From: Thermomonas sp. XSG
GTDB taxonomy: Bacteria; Pseudomonadota; Gammaproteobacteria; Xanthomonadales; Xanthomonadaceae
Reading direction: 5' to 3'
DNA length: 64,000 nucleotides
NCBI RefSeq assembly: GCF_014678725.1
Contig: NZ_CP061497.1
Location: forward strand, 1,132,001 to 1,196,000
Of this stretch, positions 47,492 through 54,383 are shown in pieces. Positions within the stretch are counted from its first letter, which is position 1. Every line of letters starts with the position of its first letter. The notes beneath the pieces are model-generated. The model did not search any database, had not been told where the DNA came from, and was given only the letters and a program-made list of their open reading frames with translations. Both the position numbers and the translations under genes were made by a program.

Positions 47492-48525
47492 ACAGGCTCA
47501 AGCAACTGGTCATCGGCGTGGCCACCGCGCTCGCGGCAATGCCGGTACTGGCCCAGCACGCCGGCCACGACGCGGCACCGGCCAAGGCACCGGCCCTGCA
47601 GTCGACGCCACGCACGCACGCGGCGCCGACTTCGCAGCAAGGACAGGGACAGGGCGAAGACCGCTCGAGGATGGACCACTCGAAGATGGACCACTCGAAG
47701 ATGGATCACTCGACGATGGACCGCTCGACGATGGATCACTCGAAGATGGACCATTCGAAGATGGAGCACTCGGCCATGGGGCATGCGGCAGGCGATCTGC
47801 CGGTCGATGCACCACCGCGCGAGCCGATCCCGGTGGCCACCGACGCCGATCGCGCCGCCGCCTTCCCTGCCGTCCATGCACACCACCAGCACGGCACCAG
47901 CACCCACGCCTACAGCCTGGTCGACCGCCTGGAAGTCTCCGATGCGGACGACGGCACCGCGCTGGGCTGGGAAGGCAGCGGCTGGATCGGTGGCGACCTC
48001 CACAGGTTCTGGTGGCGGACCGAAGGCCATGCGCTGCAGGACACGGTCGAGCGCGCCAGCATGGAGGGCCTGTACGGCCGCGGCATCCGCGCCTGGTGGG
48101 ACGTGGTGGCGGGCGTCCGCCACGACTTCGGCGAAGGCCCCGGGCGCAGCTGGGTGGGCGTCGGCATCCAGGGCCTGGCGCCCTACAAGTTCGAGGTGTC
48201 CGCCACCGCCTATGCGGGCCAGCAGGGACGGACGCTGCTGCAGGCGGAAGCCGAGTACGACACCCTGCTGAGCAATCGCTGGATCCTGCAGTGGCGCGCC
48301 GAGGCGCGCGCTTACGGCAAGGACGATCCCGCGCTGGCGATCGGTGCCGGGCTGTCCACGCTCGAGGCGGGCCTGCGGCTGCGCTACGAGGTGACCCGGC
48401 AGTTCGCGCCGTACATCGGCATCGAGCATGGCCGGGCTTTCGGCAGGACGGCCGACCTGCGTCGCGCCGCAGGCCACCGCGCAGACGACACCACCGTCGT
48501 GGCCGGCATCCGGATCTGGTTCTGA
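47488..48525 (+). CDS. copB: Copper resistance protein CopB
   Basis: A 345-residue outer-membrane protein with signal peptide MNRLKQLVIGVATALAAMPVLA. A metal-binding repeat tract of MDHSK-type pentapeptides follows at about residues 57-100. The C-terminal beta-barrel domain (from about 140) has YSLVDRLEVSD and ends in the outer-membrane-type aromatic WF. CopB sequesters or passes copper at the outer membrane. It is translationally coupled to copA. Confidence 0.94.
   Translation: MNRLKQLVIGVATALAAMPVLAQHAGHDAAPAKAPALQSTPRTHAAPTSQQGQGQGEDRSRMDHSKMDHSKMDHSTMDRSTMDHSKMDHSKMEHSAMGHAAGDLPVDAPPREPIPVATDADRAAAFPAVHAHHQHGTSTHAYSLVDRLEVSDADDGTALGWEGSGWIGGDLHRFWWRTEGHALQDTVERASMEGLYGRGIRAWWDVVAGVRHDFGEGPGRSWVGVGIQGLAPYKFEVSATAYAGQQGRTLLQAEAEYDTLLSNRWILQWRAEARAYGKDDPALAIGAGLSTLEAGLRLRYEVTRQFAPYIGIEHGRAFGRTADLRRAAGHRADDTTVVAGIRIWF
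47656..47790 (+). repeat. Tandem 15-base repeat encoding MDHSK units in copB
   Basis: About eight copies of a 15-base unit close to ATGGACCACTCGAAG are arrayed in frame. They encode MDHSK, MDHSK, MDHST, MDRST, MDHSK, MDHSK, MEHSA. Whole-codon units mean copy number could change without frameshift. Confidence 0.9.
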
Positions 48526-48557
48526 TGCACGGCCCGATGATTTCCAGGAGAACGAGG

Positions 48558-49139
48558 ATGGAACGATTCAACACGATGGCGCTCGGCATCGCACTTGTGC
48601 CGTTCGGCGCGACGGCCGGATGCAGCGCACCGGACCTGGGCAGCCGCGTCGCCACCACTGCGGCGGCGGCGCCTGCAGCGGCAGCAGGGCTGGATGCCGC
48701 CCGCGCCGGAGAGGCCGGCGACGCCAGCACCGCCACCCCAGCGACACTGCCGGTCGTGCTGGTGCACAAGACACCGACCTGCGGCTGTTGCGGCGCGTGG
48801 GTGGAACACATGCGCGCGGCCGGTTTCCAGGTGCAGGTCGAGGAACGCGCGGATCTCGAGCCAGTGCGCCAGCGGCTTGGCGTCCCTGACGGTAAGGTGT
48901 CCTGCCATACCGCGCAGGTCGGCGGTTATTTCGTGGAAGGCCATGTCCCTGCCGACGACGTCAAGCGCCTGCTGGCCGAACGGCCGCGGGCGCGCGGGCT
49001 GGTCGTGCCGGGCATGCCACTGGGCTCCCCCGGCATGGAAACCCCAGACGGCCGCGTCCAGCCTTACACGGTGGAGCGCGTCGAAACCGATGGCACCACC
49101 ACCGCGTACGCCCATCATGGTGGCAAGGAGGCGAGATGA
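48558..49139 (+). CDS. DUF411 family copper-binding lipoprotein
   Basis: A 193-residue exported protein. A lipobox-like TAGC at about residue 22 suggests a lipoprotein. After an Ala-rich linker the DUF411 domain begins VVLVHKTPTCGCCGAWVEHM, with a CGCC metal site near residues 76-79. It continues with SCHTAQVGGYFVEGHVPADDV. DUF411 proteins accompany copper resistance genes (the CopG type) and are thought to handle periplasmic copper. The ATG at 48558 is used because GGAG sits 7 bases before it; an ATG at 48525 overlaps the copB stop. Confidence 0.85.
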   Translation: MERFNTMALGIALVPFGATAGCSAPDLGSRVATTAAAAPAAAAGLDAARAGEAGDASTATPATLPVVLVHKTPTCGCCGAWVEHMRAAGFQVQVEERADLEPVRQRLGVPDGKVSCHTAQVGGYFVEGHVPADDVKRLLAERPRARGLVVPGMPLGSPGMETPDGRVQPYTVERVETDGTTTAYAHHGGKEAR

Positions 49140-49213
49140 CTCAGGGCACGGCCACACGGATCAGGCCGCGCCCTCAGCGCGTGCGGGAGGCAGCGGATCC
49201 CGCGGTCGCAGGC

Positions 49214-49243
49214 ACAAAAAAACCCCGCAGATCCGCGGGGTTT
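49214..49243 (-). terminator. Intrinsic terminator of the tRNA-Met gene
   Basis: On the minus strand AACCCCGC pairs with GCGGGGTT and is followed by seven T residues. It ends about 16 bases after the tRNA 3' end. It may also stop plus-strand transcription leaving the cop operon, though the T-tail there is short. Confidence 0.85.
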
Positions 49244-49258
49244 GCTGCAATGCGTCGT

Positions 49259-49335
49259 TGGTGGCTATGGGTGGACTCGAACCACCGACCCCAGCATTAT
49301 GAGTGCTGTGCTCTAACCGGCTGAGCTACATAGCC
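49259..49335 (-). tRNA. tRNA-Met (anticodon CAT, elongator type)
   Basis: A 77-base cloverleaf with a seven-base acceptor stem (GGCTATG/CATAGCC). The D-arm GCTC/GAGC, anticodon stem CAGCA/TGCTG with loop CTCATAA, and T-arm GGTGG TTCGAGT CCACC all follow in order. The CCA end is encoded (complement of 49259-49261). The G1-C72 pair and overall similarity to E. coli metT point to the elongator, not the initiator. A CAT anticodon modified to read isoleucine AUA cannot be excluded from sequence alone. Confidence 0.95.
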
Positions 49336-49341
49336 AACGCG

Positions 49342-49378
49342 AACCCGGAATTATTCCGGGTTTGCCGGCCGTCGTCAA
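49342..49378 (-). promoter_or_regulatory. tRNA-Met promoter with palindrome over the -10 box
   Basis: On the minus strand TTGACG (49378-49373) and AATAAT (49355-49350) are spaced by 17 bases. The -10 box lies in the centre of a perfect palindrome, 49342-49362, with 10-base arms (AACCCGGAAT and ATTCCGGGTT) around a single base. Confidence 0.65.
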
Positions 49379-49453
49379 TTGGCGGGGCGTGCGGTTGCGG
49401 CTTCACGGTCCGGCTGGCAGAGTCGGGGACAGTAGATTTCTGGAGTCCGCATC

Positions 49454-50002
49454 GTGATCGATCCGGACGGGTTTCGGCCCAACGTGGGCATCGTGCTGAT
49501 GCACGAGGACGGGCGGGTGTTCTGGGCGCGACGCGTGCGCCGGGACGGCTGGCAGTTCCCGCAGGGCGGGATCAACAGCGACGAAACCCCGCTTGAGGCG
49601 ATGTACCGTGAGCTGCAGGAGGAGACCGGCCTGCTGCCCCGGCACGTGGAGGTGCTCGGCGCCACGCCAGGCTGGCTGCGCTATCGCCTGCCGCCGCATG
49701 CCATCCGCCATCGCGACCGGCTGGTCTGCATCGGCCAGAAGCAGGTCTGGTACCTGCTGCGCTTCCGGGGCAGCGATGCCGACCTGCGGCTGGACCTGAC
49801 CGAGACCCCGGAATTCGATGGCTGGCGCTGGGTGCATTTCTGGTACCCGCTGGAACACGTGGTGACCTTCAAGCGCACTGTCTATGCCCGCGCCTTGGCC
49901 CATCTGGCACCGATGGCCCGCGACGTGGCCGGCTCACACGCGATTCCCGAGCCTGCTGCGGCCTCCGCGCCGCTGCGCTCCGGCCACGCACCGCGGCGGT
50001 GA
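49454..50002 (+). CDS. rppH: RNA pyrophosphohydrolase RppH
   Basis: A 182-residue Nudix hydrolase with [27 protein letters not shown] at the N-terminus. The Nudix box starts at [20 protein letters not shown], residues 38-57, and ends at TGL. It removes pyrophosphate from 5'-triphosphorylated mRNAs and so starts 5'-dependent decay. It starts with GTG, preceded by GGAG at 8 bases. The C-terminus is Ala/Pro-rich and variable, as in relatives. Confidence 0.95.
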   Translation: MIDPDGFRPNVGIVLMHEDGRVFWARRVRRDGWQFPQGGINSDETPLEAMYRELQEETGLLPRHVEVLGATPGWLRYRLPPHAIRHRDRLVCIGQKQVWYLLRFRGSDADLRLDLTETPEFDGWRWVHFWYPLEHVVTFKRTVYARALAHLAPMARDVAGSHAIPEPAAASAPLRSGHAPRR

Positions 50003-50066
50003 AGCCCGATCTCCGGCACTCGGCCTGGAAACAAAGCTGAATGCATGGCGACCGCTCGTCGGTGCA

Positions 50067-50106
50067 ATGTTGCATCGCAACAATTACTGCCGTATGTTGC
50101 ATCGCA
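50067..50106 (+). promoter_or_regulatory. Phasin promoter with duplicated operator-like repeat
   Basis: A 13-base sequence ATGTTGCATCGCA occurs twice, at 50067-50079 and 50094-50106, 27 bases apart. A promoter fits inside: TTGCAT (50070-50075), 17-base spacer, TATGTT (50093-50098). Each repeat therefore covers one promoter element. TGC/GCA-rich sites over phasin promoters are known targets of PhaR, so this is a candidate PhaR-type operator. Confidence 0.55.
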
Positions 50107-50156
50107 CAAACCGGAGATTCCCGCATCCGGTGCCACGGCAACGCCAGGAGACCCCC

Positions 50157-50552
50157 ATGTACCAGTTCAACGACCAGTTCAGCAAGGCCACCAGCCAGTT
50201 CGCCGAAGCCGCCGCCAGCGTCAACCGCCTCGCCCTCGAGAATGCCGAGAAGGCGTTCGGCCTGCAGCTGGCTGCGATCAGCGAAAACCTCAACGCCAGC
50301 TTCGCCTTTGCCGGCGAGCTGATCGACGTGCGCGACGCCGAAGGCCTTAAGGCCGTGTGGCCGAAGGGCATCCAGATCGCCCGCGCCAACGCCGAGCGCA
50401 GCTTCGGCGCCGCGCAGGAAGCCTTCGCCGGCACCCTGAAGACCAATGAAGCCATCGGCACCCTGGCCAAGAGCCAGTTCGAGCAGGCCGGCGCGCAGGT
50501 CAAGGCCGAAGTCGAGAAGGCCACCAAGGCCGCCTCGAAGGCCGCCAAGTAA
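50157..50552 (+). CDS. Phasin family protein
   Basis: A 131-residue, highly helical protein with MYQFNDQFSKATSQFAEAAASVNRLALENAEKAF at the start. A Lys/Ala-rich C-terminus (KAEVEKATKAASKAAK) follows. This is the phasin_2 pattern of proteins that coat polyhydroxyalkanoate granules. AGGAG lies 6 bases before the ATG. No PHA synthase or depolymerase gene is in the window, so granule binding here is inferred from family only. It has its own promoter and a strong terminator. Confidence 0.88.
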   Translation: MYQFNDQFSKATSQFAEAAASVNRLALENAEKAFGLQLAAISENLNASFAFAGELIDVRDAEGLKAVWPKGIQIARANAERSFGAAQEAFAGTLKTNEAIGTLAKSQFEQAGAQVKAEVEKATKAASKAAK

Positions 50553-50608
50553 TCCCTCCCCCAAGGGACTGACGCAGCCCGCTCCCCCTTCAGGTCCTGC
50601 GTCCGATC

Positions 50609-50641
50609 ACCCGGTGGCCCCTAGGCCGCCGGGTTTTTTTT
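50609..50641 (+). terminator. Intrinsic terminator after the phasin gene
   Basis: CCCGGTGGC and GCCGCCGGG pair around a 6-base loop and are followed by eight T residues. It also separates the phasin from the convergent patatin gene. Confidence 0.9.
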
Positions 50642-50658
50642 GCCTGCGCGGCGCGCGG

Positions 50659-52896
50659 TCAGCGCGGCTCCTGGCGCAGCATCGAACCGAAGCTGAGGTA
50701 CCAGGAATCGGCGCCGCTGCTGTTGCGGCCGAAGCCCAGAAACACCGGCCCGAGCGGCGTGTCCAGCCCACCGAACACGCTGCCGGCGACCACCGCGCTG
50801 CCGCGCCCGAATTCGCTGCGGGTATTCCACACGTTGCCAGCCTCGACGCTGGCGCCGACATACAGCGGCAGCGAGAACAGCCGGCTGGTATCGCCGGTAC
50901 GGCGGTAGAACACCGCCCGCGCCAGCGCTGCCTGGCTGCCGACCAGCGAACGCTCGGCGTAGCCGGACAGGTTCAGGAACCCGCCGAGGAAGGTCTGCGA
51001 ACGCAGGCCGCCGGCATCGTCCTCCAGCGCGCTGGCCAGACGCGTGCCCAGCAGCAGGTGATAGCGCTTCCACGCCACCGCCCAGTCCAGAGATGCCCGC
51101 GCCACTTCGCCGTCGGCGCTGGTGCCAGCCCAGGGATGCAGGGACAGCAGTTCGAGGTCGACGCGGCCACCGCTGGTGGGGAAATCGACGCTGTCCAGGG
51201 TGTCCCAGGTCGCGCCGGCGCGCAGCCCGGCAAAGCTCTCCGATCCCGCCTGCACCAGCCCGGCACCACCGACATCCAGGCGTGCGCTGTCGCGTCCGCC
51301 GACCAGCGCCAGCTCCATCCGCCAGGCCGGCTGCGGCGAATAGCCCAGGCCGAAGTCGAATTCGCGGCGCAACAGCCGGTATTCGGCCAGTTGGTCACCC
51401 TGCTGCCACAGCGGCAGCGACTCGCTGCGCACTTCCAGCGCGGGCCGCAGATAGAACGCACCCCGGTGGCCAAGCGGCTGGTACAGCTCGCTGCGCAGGC
51501 CGGTGATGCGCCCCAGCTGGATCAGGTTTCGCCACTTTCCGCCGATCCGGTTGACGTCGTTGAACACCAGTTCGGCCGACAGCAGGTAGTCGCTGCGACC
51601 GTTGAAGTCGTCGTCCAGCTGCAACCCCACCCGGCCGGATGCGGCCCAGGGCTTCTGCTGCGGCTGCATGACCAGGCCTGCCTTGCCATCGCGTTCCTGC
51701 AGGCGGTAGTCGATGGTTTCGAAGCGACCGTCACCATACGCATTGGCGACAGCGCGCTCCACCGCGGAAACCTCGAACGGTTTGCCCACCAATGGCGTCG
51801 TGGCCCACGCCACCCGCCGGGTGGCCGAGGGTGTCTGCCCGGGTTCCACGTCGAGGAAGGCGAGCAGCCCGGGATCGAATGCCCGGTGCCGCTGGCGCGC
51901 GCGCAGGGCGGTGTACTCCGCGGCAGGCAGCGCCAGCGCACGCAGGCGCGGCAACTGCGCCTCGGCGGCGTGTTCGCCGATCGCGACCGCTTCGGCAGCG
52001 CGATGGAAATCCGCCGCGGTGATATCGCCCAGTGCAGGCTGCAGCAGCAGGTCGGCATCACCCAGCGTTGCCAGGCTGCGCGCGGTCTTTTCCGCAATCA
52101 GCGCGGTGATCACCTGGTCCAGCACCACCGCCGGGTTGGTCAGCGCGTCCTCCTTGAGCAGCTGTGAACCCACGTCCACCACCACCATCGGGTGCGCACC
52201 CATCGCGCGCACTTCGTCCACCGGCACGTTCTCGGCCATGCCGCCATCCACCAGCAGCTGCTCCCCCACCCGCACCGGCGCGAACGCCCCGGGCACCGAC
52301 ATGCTCGCGCGGATCGCCACCGCCAGGTCGCCGTCGGCGAACACCTTCTTCCTGCCGGTGACGATGTCGGCGGCGACCGCGCGGAACCGGATGGGCAGCT
52401 GGTCGAAATCCTCCGCGCGCCAAGTCGACAGGGTCAGCCGGCGCAACAGCAGCATCAGCTTCTGCCCGCGCACCAGTCCCGCCGGGATGCTGAGGCGGCC
52501 ATCGCGATAGCCGATCTCCAGATCTACCAGGTGGCGGAAGTCCTCCTGCTTGCGTTCCATCGGCAGCTGCGCGCGCGGCGGGCTGTCGACGAACATGTCA
52601 TTCCAGTCGATGCTGGCCAGCAGCTGCTCCAGCTCGGCGGCGTCAAAGCCGGCCGCGTACAGCCCGCCGACAATCGCGCCCATGCTGGTGCCGGCAATCG
52701 CGCAAACCGGGATGCGCTCGCGCTCCAGCACCTTGAGCACGCCGACATGGGCGATGCCACGCGCGCCCCCACCGCCCAGCACCAGGCCGACGCAGGGCGC
52801 ATCGACCGCCACCTCGGCGGGCCGCGCCTGTACGCCGACCGGCCACGACCCAAGCAGCAGCACCGCCAGCAAGCCGCACACGCGCTTCCGCCCCAT
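50659..52896 (-). CDS. PlpD-like patatin phospholipase, type Vd autotransporter
   Basis: A 745-residue exported protein. After a signal peptide (about 1-24) comes a patatin domain with the oxyanion loop GGGGARG (41-47), nucleophile Ser71 in GTSMG and catalytic Asp217 in DGG. A POTRA-like segment follows (about 345-410), then a C-terminal BamA-type beta-barrel whose last strand carries WYLSFGSML. This layout matches PlpD, the type Vd secretion prototype, a surface or released phospholipase A. It stands alone, convergent with the phasin gene. Confidence 0.9.
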   Translation of the reverse strand: MGRKRVCGLLAVLLLGSWPVGVQARPAEVAVDAPCVGLVLGGGGARGIAHVGVLKVLERERIPVCAIAGTSMGAIVGGLYAAGFDAAELEQLLASIDWNDMFVDSPPRAQLPMERKQEDFRHLVDLEIGYRDGRLSIPAGLVRGQKLMLLLRRLTLSTWRAEDFDQLPIRFRAVAADIVTGRKKVFADGDLAVAIRASMSVPGAFAPVRVGEQLLVDGGMAENVPVDEVRAMGAHPMVVVDVGSQLLKEDALTNPAVVLDQVITALIAEKTARSLATLGDADLLLQPALGDITAADFHRAAEAVAIGEHAAEAQLPRLRALALPAAEYTALRARQRHRAFDPGLLAFLDVEPGQTPSATRRVAWATTPLVGKPFEVSAVERAVANAYGDGRFETIDYRLQERDGKAGLVMQPQQKPWAASGRVGLQLDDDFNGRSDYLLSAELVFNDVNRIGGKWRNLIQLGRITGLRSELYQPLGHRGAFYLRPALEVRSESLPLWQQGDQLAEYRLLRREFDFGLGYSPQPAWRMELALVGGRDSARLDVGGAGLVQAGSESFAGLRAGATWDTLDSVDFPTSGGRVDLELLSLHPWAGTSADGEVARASLDWAVAWKRYHLLLGTRLASALEDDAGGLRSQTFLGGFLNLSGYAERSLVGSQAALARAVFYRRTGDTSRLFSLPLYVGASVEAGNVWNTRSEFGRGSAVVAGSVFGGLDTPLGPVFLGFGRNSSGADSWYLSFGSMLRQEPR

Positions 52897-53000
52897 CGCT
52901 TTTCCGCTCCCCGGCCATCAGGCCAATCCGCAACTCTAAGTCACGGCTGCCCGGCCTTCATGACCACCGGCACATGAGTCGCATTTGCGCTGGCATTTAC

Positions 53001-53020
53001 TATACCGTCGGGTATATGAT
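53001..53020 (+). promoter_or_regulatory. TetR-type palindrome upstream of the RND efflux operon
   Basis: TATACCGTCGGGTATA (53001-53016) is a palindrome with 6-bp arms. Its right arm overlaps a TATGAT -10-like box (53015-53020). It lies 92 bases before the membrane fusion protein start. The form suits a TetR-family operator, but no regulator gene is adjacent. Confidence 0.55.
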
Positions 53021-53111
53021 CCCCCGCTCTTTCCGCCTGACGTCCCGCAGTCCCGCATCGCCGCCTGCCGGCGTTACCGCGATGCCGGCCTTCCCCCCAG
53101 GAATTTTCCCC

Positions 53112-54302
53112 ATGACAGCCCAGTCTTCCCGTCGTCCGCCCCGTCCGGCCCTGCGCTGGGCCCTGATGCTGGTCGGCGTCGCCGTGGTGTTCGGCGGCGT
53201 GTTCCTGCTCAAGGCGTTCTTCGCCAAGCAGACCAACAACTTCTTCGACAACATGCCGCAACCGGCTGCGTCGGTATCGGCGACGACCGCCAAGCCGCAG
53301 CGCTGGAGCGAGGGCGGCGAAGCCGTCGGCACGCTGGTGGCGGTGAACGGCACCGACGTCACCACCGAGGCGGGCGGCGTGGTCCGCAGCATCGAGTTCG
53401 AGGCCGGCCAACCGGTCGCCGCGGGCGCGGTGCTGGTGCGGCTGAACACCGCCAACGAAGAGGCCACGCTGAAGGCGCTGGAAACCTCGGCCAGGCTGGC
53501 CGAAACGCAGGCGCACCGCTGGCAGCAGCTGGGCCAGGACAAGCTGGTTTCGCTGGATGAAGTGCAGCAGCGCACCGCCGCCGCGGCCGCCGCGCGCGCG
53601 CAGGTGGAGGCGCAGCGCGCGCTGATCGCGCAGAAGACCATCCGCGCACCGTTCGCGGGCGTGCTGGGCATCCGCAAGGTCAACCTGGGCCAGTTCCTGG
53701 GACAGGGCGCGCCGGTCGTCAGCCTGCAGCAGCTCGACCCGATCTACCTCGACTTCAGCCTGCCCGAGCAGATGATCGGCAAGCTGGTGGACGGCACCAC
53801 CGTGCGCGCCACGGTCGACGCGCTGCCCGGCCGCACGTTCGAGGGCACGGTCACCGCGCTGGAGCCGCAGGTCGACGCCAACACCCGCAACTTCAAGGCC
53901 CAGGCCACCCTGCGCAATCCCGACGGCACGTTGCGCCCGGGCAGCTTCGCCAAGGTCGCCTTCGACCTCGGCAGCGAGCGCGAGGTGGTGGTGATCCCGC
54001 AGACCGCGGTCAGCTTCAACCCCTACGGCAACGCGGTGTTCGTGATCGGCAAGGTCAAGCGCAAGGCCGGCGAAACCGACATGCAGGGCAAGCCGCTGAC
54101 CGGCGACAAGCTGGTGGTGACGCAGCGCTTCATCAAGACCGGCGCCACCCGCGGTGACCTGATCGCGGTCACCGACGGCCTCAAGGCCGGCGAGCAGGTG
54201 GTCACCTCCGGCCTGCTGAAGCTGCGCAACGGCGCCGAAGTGACCATCAACAACGACGTGCGCCCGACGTCCGACGCGCAGCCCGAAGTCGAGAACAGGT
54301 AA
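53112..54302 (+). CDS. RND efflux membrane fusion protein
   Basis: A 396-residue periplasmic adaptor with one N-terminal transmembrane anchor (WALMLVGVAVVFGGVFLL, about 20-38). It has split lipoyl motifs (VAVNGTDVTTEAGGVVRSIEFEAGQPV and TIRAPFAGVLGIRKV), an alpha-hairpin and beta-barrel domains. It joins the inner-membrane pump to an outer-membrane channel. AGGA precedes the ATG at good spacing; upstream in-frame ATGs lie in the operator region. It pairs with the pump gene 81 bases downstream; no OprM-type gene follows. Confidence 0.93.
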   Translation: MTAQSSRRPPRPALRWALMLVGVAVVFGGVFLLKAFFAKQTNNFFDNMPQPAASVSATTAKPQRWSEGGEAVGTLVAVNGTDVTTEAGGVVRSIEFEAGQPVAAGAVLVRLNTANEEATLKALETSARLAETQAHRWQQLGQDKLVSLDEVQQRTAAAAAARAQVEAQRALIAQKTIRAPFAGVLGIRKVNLGQFLGQGAPVVSLQQLDPIYLDFSLPEQMIGKLVDGTTVRATVDALPGRTFEGTVTALEPQVDANTRNFKAQATLRNPDGTLRPGSFAKVAFDLGSEREVVVIPQTAVSFNPYGNAVFVIGKVKRKAGETDMQGKPLTGDKLVVTQRFIKTGATRGDLIAVTDGLKAGEQVVTSGLLKLRNGAEVTINNDVRPTSDAQPEVENR

Positions 54303-54383
54303 GGCCCGGGACAAGCGCGCGGAAGCAGGCCACGCCTTCTGCCGCACCGCCTTTTCCGCCGCCGCCCTGAATCAGGATTCCCC

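Noticed and set aside
49136-49324. A 62-codon plus-strand frame starting at the DUF411 stop codon
   Set aside because: It runs through the terminator and tRNA-Met in antisense, so coding is very unlikely.
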